Shown: positions 1 through 12,563, numbered from the stretch's first letter. The stretch is DNA of 64,000 bases from Promerops cafer (GCA_013398275.1 VZSE01012466.1:1-64000); one strand, 5' to 3'. Numbers and translations: made by a program. Notes: generated from the sequence alone by a model not told the origin.

Positions 1-20
1 TATATATATATATACACACA
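1..20. repeat. TA/CA microsatellite
   Basis: The window opens with an alternating TA run that passes into CACACA. It probably continues upstream of the window. Confidence 0.9.
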
Positions 21-553
21 ATAAATATTTAATAATACATGTACCAAAATTTGGGTGCTTACCTGAAAGCGGTAGACCAAGATTCTTGGTCCTGTGTACC
101 TGTTTGTCTGTTTTCATTTGGCCACCTTGTATGTTTTATGATTGTATGTCTATTTTATGTCTGTGTGCTCTTAGAAGAACTTTTTGTGTGGTTTTTATGG
201 CTGACAATTACTATGGTTGTAGTTGAGACACTTAAGGCACTTTACAGTATTGCTCTTACTGGTGTTCCCAACAGCAGACAGTAATAGTGCTTCGCAGAGG
301 GTTTTACTACTCAGCATCAAGAGTTTAGATAGGAAAATTTGGTAGGTTAAAGGTTTTCCATCTTTGGATCAGCTGTTAGAGTGGTTTGGTGCTGAGAAAA
401 TGTGTTTAGGTCTGAATTTTCACAGATTTTAGCACTTGGTGACCTTAGACTGGTCCTTACATGAGCAGCACTGATGCAACTGTCCCTTCTAAAGTCAAAT
501 GCTATATTTGCATTTGTTTCTGTCCATATACTGCAATGCTCTGTTAATTTCTT

Positions 554-586
554 GGGGGTTTTTTTTTTTGGGGGGGGGGGGGGGGG
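554..586. repeat. G5-T11-G17 homopolymer junction
   Basis: Five G are followed by eleven T (559-569) and seventeen G (570-586). The G run is on the sense strand of MAP3K7, so it would be present in the unspliced transcript. It is low-complexity sequence of uncertain exact length. Confidence 0.9.
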
Positions 587-3218
587 AATGAATTGTTTCT
601 TCTGCCTGTTTTCCTGTTCATGCACTTTAAAATATTTTAGTGTGTCATCTGTCTAGTGCTATTGCTCTTGCCTAAACACCTTTGTAACAGAAACAGATGT
701 GCAGTCTCTTAAATGCGACTACTTATATTTTTGGGGATTTGAAGGAACCAGCAAATTGCTATTTATGCTGCATGCAGTCTTTACAAAATTTAATGTTTTA
801 TAAAGATACTGAGAAACATATCTGGCATAATGACCCAAGATCTGCAGGTTGTGATCTGATGCCCAGTGTGGTATCCATCTCCTTGCCTGTGTACCTTTTA
901 TTGGTTTGGATGTTTTGTACTCATCTTTCACAGTACTATCATAAATGCCAAAACTACCTGCTTCCTCTTTCAAATATTTTTTTGTTTTGTTTTGGGATTG
1001 TTGGTTTTTGGGGGAGAGGGGGTGTCGTAAGTGTTGCTGGGCCTTCATAACTTTTACAGTTTACTTTGAAGTGAAAAAAATACTATATTAAAGAAAACCA
1101 TGTACTGACATGAACAGTTGAGAAGCAAGGTCAGAATGTACATGCCCACATGCATGCAAGCTAAGTGGGATAATTTGGGGATCTGATATTACACAGATGA
1201 ATCATTCTGTCCGTGAGATTGTGAAATTTGTCACAGATGCACATTCGGGTGTTTTTCTCCCCTTTCACAGCAAGATAAAATTCACAGATGAGATGAGGAA
1301 ACAGGACTAGTAATGATGATTTCTTTAAATTGTGTTGCCTGTTTAAATTAAACTTCACGGAGGATTTTTCCTCAGAGCATGCCAGCTTTCAAGAGAAAAG
1401 CTTGGCTTTGAGAAATGGAAGCTAAGAATGCCATGTGGGTTTGACCACCTGGCAAAGATGATTTGAGAGCAACCTGCTAGCAAGTCTGGAGGAAGCAAGG
1501 ATGAAGGGGTAGCAGAAATTGATTGCTCAAGTCCAGACACTGGTTTACCTGCCAGAGGGGCTGCTGTCCAGGTGGCCTAAAGCATCTCACTCAACACATA
1601 CTCAAACACTGTAATCTAACCAGTGTTCAGTTTGGGAAACTTCCCTTCAGCTTTGTAGTGCTTTTTAGATATGCTTCAGATGTGATTCCTTCATTTCTAT
1701 ATCTACTGAATTTCATGTAAATAAAGATATCAAAGAAATGGTTTTTTGGTTGGTGGACCAAAACAATCTGCTAAAGCACTTAGAAGTTACTGTAAATAGA
1801 GTATTTCTCAGGTGCCCTTCACTATCCACTGGAGATACTCAAATCTCTTTCTGCTTAAGGATTTTTATGCTGTTACTAGTGCTTTCTCTATCTTCTGATC
1901 TTTTACATCAGCAGGGTGTGTTTATCATTCATATCTGAGGACACTAACAGTAAGCTCAGCAACTTAAACCTTACTTAATGTCAACAAAGACTCCAACACA
2001 AAAGATTTTTCAAAATGTCTGATGCCATTATCTTGATAATATCCATCAGATTATTTCTACAGTTCATTGTCTTCTTTCTAGATATTAACATAAAACACGA
2101 AATGCTTAATAAACATCACAGAAGAAAGACTATGCATTTGAAATAATGGATGTTTCAGTGTGTAGAATCTTGTTATTCTTTGGATCATTACTTGGGCAGA
2201 ATCCTGAATTATAAAACTTAAAGTAGGATATTTGGAAATAAAGTCATAAAGAAATATAGTTTTTAGTTAATGTATATTTGAGTGCTTATTTTGAAAAATT
2301 GAGTCATTTAATGAATCATTTAATGATAAATACACCATCTTGAAAATAGTTGTATTTTAATAGCATCTTTCCTTTTACTTCATTTTTTTCTGAAAAACTT
2401 GCTGGGGCTTATAGTCTTATATCCTTTACTGTGTTAATTTCATGTCACTGAGGGGGTATGTGAAATAGAAACATACATATTGTAAATAACATTTCTGAAA
2501 AAGCAGCTCAGTAGAATAATAAAGTCTGTATTATGTTTTTGTGCTTTGGTTAACAAAAGGATTGGAGGAGTAAAACAGTACATGAAAAAACATCCTTCAG
2601 AATTTTAGTTTAGTTCTTAATTTGCTTCATGGGGGAGAGTGTACTCATTTTCGGATTGATGTGCTTCAATTGGCTGATCCTTTTTGATTAAGCTCTTTTT
2701 TCATGTTTTCTGAAGATTAATCACATAACCACTGAATTAACAAGGGAACCAGAAGAAATCTGTAGATTAGTACACGGTAGTCTCGTGCAGTTACCAAACT
2801 GTATTCCTTCAATTGAATGTAGTTCCATTCATTGATTAAACGTTGGAAACAAACTTTATTTCCTCTTTATGTTACAGAGCTGCTAGATTTCACTGAATGA
2901 TGGTGTGAAAATCACTAGACATATTGTTAAGATTTTTTATAAAGATCTTGAACACATTGTTCAGCATTGCTTTTTGTTCTGCTGAATAGCAAAATTGTAT
3001 CAATTTCTTTTACACAGTAAAGAAGAAATGGGGATGAAATTATCCCTGCAATGCATGTAAAGTTGACCAAACCATCAGGAGAGCATTCAGAGTAAAAGCT
3101 TGGGAAGGGAGATTATTTGGGAGGATTATAGGTTCAGATTTCCTCAATTTTTTTTTTAAATGAACTTCTCAAAAAATATTCTGTTAACTTGTTGTTTTGT
3201 TTTATTTTGTCATTTCAG

Positions 3219-3327
3219 GAGAGTAGAAACAGCAGCAGATCATCTAGTCCTAGTGTGAGAATGATCACTACCTCGGGACCAACCTCTGAAAAGCCAACAC
3301 GTAATCCATGGACACCAGATGATGCAG
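3219..3327 (+). CDS. MAP3K7: MAP3K7 (TAK1) coding exon, serine-rich linker
   Basis: The exon encodes 36 residues plus one base of a split codon. It contains SSRSSSPSVRMITTSGPTSE and then WTPDDA, which match the serine/threonine-rich linker between the kinase domain and the C-terminal coiled coil of TAK1. TAK1 is a cytosolic MAP3 kinase that relays TGF-beta, IL-1, TNF and Toll-like receptor signals to IKK and to JNK/p38. The acceptor is ...TTTCAG at 3213-3218 and the donor is GTAATC at 3328. The exon begins in frame 0 and ends in phase 1. It opens with ESRNSSR, whereas the mammalian protein as I recall it has GQVSSR, so a few residues differ at the junction. A GAG directly after the acceptor CAG could act as a tandem acceptor and drop one Glu. 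The linker also reads TRNPWTPDDAE, about two residues shorter than the mammalian version. Confidence 0.95.
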
Positions 3328-6112
3328 GTAATCCTTTGTTTATTATGTAATTTTTTTGCCTGTAAAAAAATTAAAATATTTATTTGATTGTGGTATGGGG
3401 TGTGTGCTCAGACATTAATAAAAGTAAACAATGACCATAATGATTCTTTTAAGTTCTGCTTAAATCCAGTCATTACATTACTGCCTTGTTTTTCACAAGG
3501 CAGTTTATGTTTCAAGAATACTTTTTTATAGATTGTTAAATTACATAAACTTGTAAGCATTTTGCTTGTAAGAAAGTACTGTAAAATCAGTGATAGTAAT
3601 ATTTAATGAGGATCTTGTTAGCAGTGGTTTTTTACTATAGTGTGGTTTTGGGGAATTAGGGGAATTGACATCTTGGAACATTTTAGTCTTGTCCATTTGT
3701 ATTTTGAATGCACATTTAAAGATTTCATTGCCCTGACATCTGGAATTAAATGTTATGTAGGTGAGTATCAGCTGGAGTAGGTTACTTCTGTTCACCATCT
3801 CTGTTGTAATTTTGCTTTTGCAGAATGTAGATGTGCACACAAAATTGCTGGCTTTAAAAGCACTAACACGTGTCTGTAGAAACATTGTAAATACTTCTAC
3901 TGTAGCATCACTGTTCCTTTGTTACGAAATAGGATTAAGAATGAAGATAATTGAATAGTTCAATTTTATTTTAAAAGTCATAATGCATTCTGTTATGAAA
4001 AGAACCAGTACTGGACTGCAGAAAAAAAATGGATCCCTACAAATTCTGTTTTAGAATATAGAAAAAAATTACATTTTTGTTACCAAAATGTACATGTTGA
4101 ATCTTAAACTTAGTCTCAAGATGGTACTTCAAAGTGCCTCAAATTCTGTAATCTTTTTCTTGTGATCTTTTCATCTTGATGATCAGACACTTTTCCTGTA
4201 CCAACTGCAAAATGGAAACTCATGTGGTGACTGACTCTTGCACAAGCATATGTATATATACATAAATATGTATGTATATTTACACACTTGCATTTTACCA
4301 AATATAAGGTGATTATGTAAGATGTACTTTTTTTTCCCCCATGTTATTGGGAGGACAACACACTCTTGTGTTTTGCTTCTCTATTTTCTTCTTTCTGTCC
4401 TTTGTTGCTTTGCCTGACCACACTCAGTACCTTGTCACACATAACTTCCCAAGCCCTTGCCCACTTCTGCAGCCCACCCTGGGCCCTCTTGTGCAGCATG
4501 GACCCCGAGTTGCTTTAGGCAGTGAGCACTAATGGGAATTGCTGCCTCACATTGGAAGCAAGCTCTTACCCAGTCAAGAGTTCATTGGGAACTGAAAGCT
4601 GCAAATCGTAAGCCAGTACAACAAAAGTTTGTGCCAAGTTCTTGGTCTTAAATGTAGCACAGCACTGGAGCTAAAAGTAAAGTCTGTTTTCTGGCCCACA
4701 GAAACCACTCACCTTGTACTCAGGTAAATACAGAATGTGCCATATGTATACTTTTTTCTTGCTAGGTTTATGTAGGCCGTGCACAAAGAACTGTTCAAAT
4801 TTCTGAAGAGAGAAATAATTTTGGTTTTCTGTAAAAGATGCTACGTTTTTAATTTAATGAAGCAAAGTGGTAAAACAAGGATGCAGCCGAATCTGGTCAA
4901 TCAAGGAAAATTTACTGTTCTGTAACATGATGCTGAAACACTCGGGAGTGTCACCTGAAGCATTTACATGTATTGATGTATTTTTGCAGCATTGCAATGA
5001 TTCCTTCATAGTCATAGTATTGGTATGTGGCAGTAGTCTAATGTAGGGAAGGACTTCTCATGTTGATTGCATTTAAGATACCGTGGTGATTAAGTCTCTG
5101 GTTTTAGGGTTGTTTTCTTTTTCCTTTTTGTTTTTACCACCTTCCAGTTTCCTTACAAGCATACACTTAACCACTTTTTCTCCATTCCCACCCTCTTATT
5201 TCTGTTTCCTTTTGAAGCTGCTCTTGGAAATAGCATAGTCTTTGAGGGCAACACCTTAGTTTCTCTACCACGACTACTCTGTGGCAGGTGCTTTTGGGGT
5301 ATGGGTAAGCAGCCCCTTTTTTTTCCCCACCTACCCTCCTCCATATAATCCTCCAGTAGCAATTATGCGGCTGTAAAATCAGTAGTTTCTCCATGTGTCT
5401 TTACTCCTGTGTCTCTTAAAGCTTAACAGTAACCTTGTGATCTCCAGATTGTGGGCTACTGAAAGATAAGAATGCAGAAACATACTAAATCTGGAATGAA
5501 AGCTCTAGAGAAATCCAGAGTAACTGCAGTGTAAGAAAGCAGCCATGCCCAGGAGACAGACGGGTTATTGGGTTCCTTGCTACCCACAAAGTATCTATAC
5601 AGAGCAGAGAAGATGCCCTAGAGCACATTGTGAGGAAGATACTTAGAGACCTCACTGGGAGCAGGTTTAAAAACTGAGCAGGAGGTTGTGCTTATTTTAT
5701 TTTGGCAGAGCTGATTTGCACAGCTTCTAATTTTAAAGTCATTAGATGCATGGGCTGGCTGGCTGATCCTTCATAAACAAGAATGAAATGGCAAAATTTT
5801 TATAAACAGAAATGATCGCAAACTGTACAAAAATAATATTTTTAAAATCTGTGTGCTGTTACATGGCTTCTAGAAATGTAGGTTGATAACCATTTTTTTT
5901 TTTCTTGATGTGGTAGACCATACTTTTGATGTTCTTAACTATCAGAAAAACAAAATGATTCATCTGCCTTGGGATTGGAACGCTGCTATTTCCATCTGCT
6001 TATTCACATTCAGATTGTGTATTGTGAAATTACTTAGACTTCTTGTTTTTGTCCTGTAAGAATAGAATTTACTCTTTTTAAATACATTAAAGTTTTCTTG
6101 GTATTGTTACAG
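3328..6112 (+). other. MAP3K7: MAP3K7 intron
   Basis: The intron lies between the GTAATC donor at 3328 and the acceptor ending ACAG at 6112, and joins a phase 1 exon end to the next exon. It is AT-rich, with a TATG/TATA-type simple repeat near 4248-4285. No further coding exon is recognisable inside it. Confidence 0.9.
4248..4285. repeat. TATA/TATG simple repeat
   Basis: Imperfect alternating TATG, TATA and CATA units lie within a MAP3K7 intron. This is a minor microsatellite. Confidence 0.7.
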
Positions 6113-6174
6113 AGACCAATGGGTCAGATAACTCCATCCCAATGGCATATCTCACATTAGATCATCAGTTACAG
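6113..6174 (+). CDS. MAP3K7: MAP3K7 (TAK1) coding exon, 62 bp
   Basis: After completing a split Glu codon with the previous exon, this exon encodes TNGSDNSIPMAYLTLDHQLQ, which is essentially identical to mammalian TAK1 just before the coiled coil. The acceptor is TTACAG ending at 6112 and the donor is GTAATA at 6175. The exon ends exactly on a codon boundary (phase 0) after CAG. That matters because the next exon, 116 bp long, is skipped in some TAK1 isoforms. Skipping this 62-bp exon instead would shift the frame. The preserved frame and high identity argue for a functional gene rather than a processed or decayed copy. Confidence 0.96.
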
Positions 6175-6831
<657 letters not shown>

Positions 6832-6922
6832 TAAGTGAAATGTGTTTAACCTTTTCTCTTCTTCTGTGTGTTTCCTATACACAAAGTCTGTGTTTAATAA
6901 TAAGAATACATCATAAAAAGTT

Positions 6923-6947
6923 AATAATAGTCACTGTGACTATTATT
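6923..6947. repeat. Perfect 12-bp inverted repeat
   Basis: AATAATAGTCAC at 6923-6934 is followed, after a single T, by its exact reverse complement at 6936-6947. It lies about 90 bp downstream of the donor of the alternatively skipped 116-bp exon. Confidence 0.9.
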
Positions 6948-7602
6948 TCTGGCTTTATGAAGTAACATTTCTTAGGGAATAAGTATTTTCCAACCTTTAA
7001 CTCAGAAATACTGAGCTGCTCAGTACAGATGAAATATTTAGATCAGGTAATTGAAAGTTCTAATCAATATGAAGACTCTTCTTCTGGACAAGTCCTACAT
7101 AAGGTCGTGGCAAATCTCTGGATGTAACAAACTGGTAATGTTTGGTTGCATCATCTCAAATGAAACACCTGAACTGTTAAAGAACCCTGAAATTTAATTT
7201 GCTATACTGTCCACTAAAATATTTTCAGTTGTAATTTATAGATAATTGTTTAGTTAACAGATTATAGAATTTTGGGTAATATGTTGATGTTACTCGTTTT
7301 GCAGTTAGTTTTAATCGTGTATCTGACTTTTGTCAAGCACTGCATTTACAACAGTATTGTCAACATTCATCTTATATTTTTCTGCCATGGGTTTAAGATG
7401 TGATGCTTAAAAGCTATGTACCTTCTCCTTGTGCACTGGAAATAAACTCGTTCCTCTTGCATTGTTCACACATAAAAGTATAGCAGCTGCACATATTGTT
7501 GCATTAGGTCAAAAATTATTGCTGATTCAGAATTTGAGTTCATAACAAGTTCTGTTGTGCTGTTTCCTGATGCTGGGGACCAGTTCAGAGAGGTCATAGT
7601 TG

Positions 7603-7650
7603 CTAGACCAAATAATCAGCTTGACCACACTAGACCAAATAATCAGCTTG
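7603..7650. repeat. 21-bp direct duplication
   Basis: The 21-mer that starts CTAGACCAAATAATC occurs exactly at 7603-7623 and again at 7630-7650, with six bases between. It is a local tandem duplication inside the last MAP3K7 intron. Confidence 0.95.
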
Positions 7651-8869
7651 TGACCCACCAGTGTCTGAGCCACTGGCAGCTGTTAATAGGGAGCTTGCCT
7701 TGGTGTTTGTGGATTAGCTAGTGAGAAAAATGTGTGTGTAAACCTATTGTACAGTAGAGATAGCATACAGAATGGGGGGAGAATGATACTGTAAGGTTGA
7801 ACTCTTATCACATATTCACTTTGGGCTTAGTATTCTGTGAACAATTTGGTTTTTTCACATGTAACTAGAATTTTTAGATTTGATGAGATAATGATGCTAG
7901 AGTTAATATCTTAATTTTGATTCTATTTATGTTGTTCCCAATGTCAATAAATTATTTAAAATATATTTTTTCAAAACTGCTAATTCTCTACTTTTAGATT
8001 CCTAATGTTGGTTTTTTTTTTTTCTAGGAAGTTTGTGTTCACATTTCTTCCAAAATGTTTTTTTTTAGTCAGAATGTAATTGTCCATAGGCATTAAAACA
8101 AAATAAGATGTGATGGATTAATTTAATGCTGGTTAAGCTAGTTATTAGTTCAGCCCTCATACAATTACTAAATTTTCTTCAAGTATAATTAAAAACCATA
8201 TGGCAACAATTAATTAGCATGAACTTTCTCCTTTGCTATTTTGTTGCAAAAATATTGCTGGCAGCTTGTCTTCTTGTCACCTCATAACGAAATTGTAAAA
8301 CAAACTGCCACATCAGTTTTGCAGAATAAATTTTAGCAAGATTATCAGTGTGTCTGGGTCACTAAAATCGTTGCTAAAAAAACTTGCTGAACACTTACAG
8401 CATAAATGATGTGAAATGCCAGTTACAGAAGTAATTTCCTTGATTCCACTTTTCCACTGCTTTAATAAGTTCAAGTCCAGATAGAAAATAGCTCTTCTAG
8501 AGATCTAAAATGTACATATAGATACCTAAAATTGGAATTGAATGTATTTATGAAATTTTGTATGGCTCCTTAGGTATTTTACTGTGACCTGTAAAACTAC
8601 ATCTGAAAGACATTATCTAAAGGACAGTTTTAGAGACTGAGGCTCAGTCTCTCAGCTATTTTAAAGTTTAAATGTGGATTTGATTTGGAAGGGAATTTTT
8701 CCCCAGACTACATTAAAGAATAACATTCTTTTGTCAACTTCTTTTGGACAAAATATCAGCAGCTGTGAGTTCAGATTGATAATCAAATACTGATTTGAAA
8801 CATACGAAGTCATCTATACACAAATGAAAATAGAATGTAAATGACAATGACCTTTTTTTTTCATTTCAG

Positions 8870-9050
8870 ACAAGAACTAATAGCAGAACTGGACCAGGAT
8901 GAAAAAGACCAGCAAAACACATCCCGTCTTGTACAAGAACATAAAAAGCTGTTAGATGAAAACAAAAGTCTCTCAACATACTATCAGCAATGCAAAAAAC
9001 AATTAGAGGTCATCAGAAATCAGCAACAGAAGCGGCCAGGCACATCATGA
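8870..9050 (+). CDS. MAP3K7: MAP3K7 (TAK1) terminal coding exon, C-terminal coiled coil and stop
   Basis: After completing a split Lys codon, this exon encodes the last 59 residues, including QELIAELDQDEKDQQNTSRL and HKKLLDENKSLSTYYQQCKK, and ends KRPGTS with a TGA stop at 9048-9050. It is nearly identical to mammalian TAK1, which as I recall ends KRQGTS and has VAELD where this has IAELD. The heptad-like pattern of Leu, Ile and Val with many charged residues fits the TAB2/TAB3-binding coiled coil. The acceptor is TCATTTCAG ending at 8869. Together the four exons give 468 coding bases (155 residues and a stop) with no frameshift or premature stop. An alternative frame in this exon reaches TGA at 8900-8902 if the previous exon is skipped. 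Confidence 0.97.
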
Positions 9051-9481
9051 TTTCCTGGGACCTTTCAAATGAAAAATATGCACAAGAAAGACTGATTTTT
9101 TTATTGTTATTATTATCCCTTATTATGACAGCTCATGAGTGTTAGCTTCTTGGTGTGATCTGTTCGTGTCTGCTACACTTAACATCATTTAATTTTCTTT
9201 TTCCTAGGTGAAATCCAGTTCAACAAGTTAATTGAATAGGGTGAAAAAACAGTGACTTGAATTAACCAACAGCCCTCAATTTAAAGCAAGAAGAGTGGCT
9301 GTTTGCATGCTCCTTGTGTGAAGGCTAGCCTAACAAGTGTTGGGGAGGCTGCTAAATTGTGAGAACTTATTTTTAGTTTTTGGTGTTGCCTCAATAAGAG
9401 CAAAAAAAAAACCTTTCCTGTTTAAGAATGGTTTTGTTCCAGTGTCTCATCTCAAACTATTATTATGATGATTATTTTCAT

Positions 9482-9487
9482 AATAAA
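9482..9487 (+). terminator. MAP3K7: Candidate proximal polyadenylation signal
   Basis: This AATAAA hexamer lies about 430 bp after the stop codon. If used it would give a short UTR isoform. The hexamer alone is weak evidence. Confidence 0.3.
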
Positions 9488-10514
9488 CTCAAACATGCAC
9501 CAAGCTGCAGAGGTGATGTTGGCTGACCAGAGTAATTCATGATGCATTAGTGATGCCTTTTACCTGTAGACATAGTGTATTTTTTCTACATGCAAAATGG
9601 TAGGCAAACTGATGCCAACATTCTTGGTTCAGTGCTTGATAGCCCTGCATTTTGACTAATATATTTCTTGTAATCTTGCATTCATAAAATATTTGAAGTA
9701 AAAGGCTGTATTTTGTTTACTTTCTTGGGGTGAATGACATGCAGTTTCATTTAAATACTGGCCAAAAGTTAGGAAGGTGATCACTGGACAGAGTTGGTCC
9801 CTTGTATAAAAGAGATACAATCAAAAACATCTAAAAGCATGTTTTAAACCTTTAAAACTTTTGTCCCTGTAGAATATTTGGGAGGAAATTCAGAAAGAAA
9901 ATTAATTCAGAACTTGAAATACTTGCTCCCTTTATGTTTTTGCTCCCTTATTGATTTTGTTTCAGGAGGTTTTTTTCTTACAACTTATTTGGTGAAAAGT
10001 GTTTACCATAAATGTAAATAAGTTTGTTTTAGATAGAGAGAGAAGAGTTTGGGGAGATGACTTTATTTTAAATAGCAAATTATAAAACTGAGTTGAGTAT
10101 GCAAATAGTGGAAACTATTAAGAAAATTAGGGAAATAGCTTAGATCTCCATTAGGAATCTCAGTTATTCCACTCATTTGAACATAGCTCAAAGGAAGTTC
10201 ATCACAGAATGCCTGCTGCCTTTGTGACTGAAGAATGGCATTGAATGAACTCGAGTGGAATATGAAATGCTCAGTCTTGTTATTTACCATTATTACATAG
10301 GAGAAGATAATTACTTGTTTACATTGCAGATTGATTATCTGGATTATGAATTAACTTTTAACTGGTACAAAAATAAGGCACTTCTATATACAATGATAAA
10401 TTACTCCTTACATACATACATAAGTTCTTGATGTCCTCAGTTACAGGCAGGGCTTTAGTAATACTTGTTTGCAAAATTAAAATAGGAATTGAAGTTTAGC
10501 TGCAGAGCCCGATA

Positions 10515-10792
10515 AATAAAAGAGAAGTAATCTGAAATTTGAAATACACTTATTTCAAATGAATGGTTACTCATACCCATGAGCAGAACTTGGAAAAATC
10601 TTAAGGGGGAAAACCTCACACTATTTCCTCTTTCTCTTCCTGCCTACTTAATAAAAACCATTAATACTGTTGTGCTTATCTGTGAACAGCAAAGAGGACG
10701 AACAACTTACTGAACATCCTGTCTTGAAAATAAATCTATTGTTGGCAAACCTTTGGGAGTTAGAAACCTTTCCCTCATTTTATTTAAATAAA
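10515..10792 (+). terminator. MAP3K7: Cluster of four candidate polyadenylation signals
   Basis: AATAAA occurs at 10515-10520, 10650-10655, 10729-10734 and 10787-10792, within 280 bp. In AT-rich DNA some will be chance, but the density is higher than in the neighbouring sequence. Confidence 0.3.
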
Positions 10793-11275
10793 GGAAGGGT
10801 TCTCATTCCCAAAACCTTAACAGATAATTTGATTAGTTAGCTGAAACTGATATTGGGATCAACTTAAGGGCACACATATTTATAGCAAAATGTAATTGGG
10901 GGAGAAAATAACTCTAGTATTAGGAATAGCACAAGTTATCCAAAGCATTGCTGTTCACATACATCTGTCTATCTACCAAAATGGAGACACTCAGTGATCA
11001 GCAGCTTACTTAACATATGCTGAAGCATTAAGTAGAGCAGCATAAATACTGATGCTCAACTTCAGAATGATAGTTACATACACAAAATCATTTCCCAGCA
11101 CAGTTTTTACATTTTGCTGTGTAGTAAAAGAGATATGCTTAAGGTAAATCAGCATTGGATGTGAAAAGTCACTTTATGGCAAGGTTTGAATAATGAAAGT
11201 GAATGCAGTGATAAATTAATGGTACATAATACAAAAGTAATTTCTAGAAGTTGCTTATGATTTTTCAGGGTTTAC

Positions 11276-11281
11276 AATAAA
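11276..11281 (+). terminator. MAP3K7: Candidate polyadenylation signal
   Basis: AATAAA within TTTACAATAAAAAGGGCC, about 2.2 kb after the stop codon. Confidence 0.35.
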
Positions 11282-11994
11282 AAGGGCCTCAGATTATAAA
11301 ATAATTGCTGTGCTACCATGCACTATTGGCTTCAATCAATAGTTTGATTTTATCACTCTTTTAATTTTCAATGGGATATGGAGTTTGAGTTTTTGCCTTC
11401 AAATTGTCCTGTTCTTAATTTTACCAAAAATTGAAAAAATACTTGCCCAGATTTCTCACTGAGGTTTTCCACATGAAAAAAAATGATCATAAAAATATCT
11501 ATAAGAGTACTACACAGCAGTTTGGGCTAAGGAGAGTTCAGCAGCTTAACTTTTAGTGACCTTTATTGTTTTCATAAGGCTCTTGTTTTAAAGCTGTTTA
11601 CAAACATACTTTTATTTTTCTGTTAAACTATTTGGACTGTTCAGGAACTTCTTGCATGTACTCTTTTGTTCAGTTAAAGCTGTTCCTCTAATAATGGAGA
11701 TGAAACATCTAGTTTTGGCTGGGCACTGCCTTCTCAGAAAAGGTAACAGGCTCTGCTTTTTGTTACAGTCTGTGTTCTGTAAGATATTGTGTGATTGAAG
11801 TATGCTTCTGTATACTATGCAGTTCTTCCAAAAATGCTTTTTTTAAGCTTTTTGGTTTGTTATTTTTTCTGATGAGGAGTTGAAGATTGTAATTCAAAAC
11901 TTGTACATAAAATGGTGAATGATTTCATATGATTCAGGAATGAGCAGTGTGGCTTTCTGTTACAGGGTTTTACTGCTTTGTCAGGAGTCTAATT

Positions 11995-12000
11995 AATAAA
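11995..12000 (+). terminator. MAP3K7: Candidate distal polyadenylation signal
   Basis: AATAAA within CTAATTAATAAAAGCTGAG, about 2.95 kb after the stop codon. It is the last good hexamer before the CR1 cluster begins and is my preferred distal end. A somewhat GT-rich stretch follows near 12155-12175. Confidence 0.4.
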
Positions 12001-12020
12001 AGCTGAGAGACTTCCACAAA

Positions 12021-12563
12021 CATGTAGTAATGCCCCAACACTTGCCAGAGCATCCGTGATCTCTCATGGAATCCCACACTGGGTGAAAGATAATCATTGT
12101 GCAGTTGTTGCCACTGCTGAAAAAAATTCTTCAGCTATGAGCTTGTCCCTTCCTGTGTGCAGAACTAGGGTGTAGGATGAATAGTCTTACTCATAACTGA
12201 GTATAAAGATATTTTAAGAATGCCACATCTTCCTTGTGGATGTTCTGCAAAGAGATAAGTGCTTGTCTTCTGTTGTTAAGTTCAGAAAAGTTCCATTCCC
12301 TGGAACTTGTCTGTTTTGTTCATAATGGATGTTACAGCTTGAGAGGTTCCATTGCCATACCAGAGACAGAGACAACCCCCAGAAGTGTCTCATTGCCTGT
12401 GAAGATCAAAAATTGTGCTTTAGGAAACGGTGTGGCACACCCAACCCCTCAGAATAGTGATATCCCTGGTGAGCTGGTAGATGAGGAGGATCTTGGGAAA
12501 GTAAACCCGTGTGGATGTATATGCAGATATAAACACGGTGTTACGTACTCGCGTGGTCTTACC
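12021..12563. other. Intergenic, no feature recognised
   Basis: Unique sequence between the presumed MAP3K7 3' end and the first CR1 copy. The open frames here run into the CR1 and have no recognisable protein content. Confidence 0.6.

Larger units (their letters stand above)
1..3218 (+). other. MAP3K7: MAP3K7 intron (partial, 3' part)
   Basis: This stretch runs up to a pyrimidine-rich tract and CAG acceptor at 3216-3218, immediately before the first recognisable MAP3K7 exon, so it is read as intron. I looked for the preceding MAP3K7 coding segment (the mammalian region ending in GTEPGQ) and did not find it here. The intron is AT-rich, opens with a TA/CA microsatellite and contains a T11-G17 homopolymer junction at 559-586. 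The short open frames in it have no recognisable protein content. Confidence 0.85.
9051..12020 (+). other. MAP3K7: MAP3K7 3' untranslated region (approximate end)
   Basis: The region follows the TGA stop on the same exon and is AT-rich, with no open frame worth calling. It begins with T-rich stretches (for example around 9095-9130) and carries many AATAAA hexamers (9482, 10515, 10650, 10729, 10787, 11276, 11995). The last one, in AATTAATAAAAGC, would give a UTR of about 2.9-3.0 kb, which I believe is in the range of the mammalian gene. The true end is inferred, not seen. Confidence 0.55.

Noticed and set aside
1..3218. Possible earlier MAP3K7 exon upstream of 3219
   Set aside because: I looked for the known upstream protein segments (for example the QPRRRSIQDL and GTEPGQ regions) and found none with splice borders, so the stretch is called intron.
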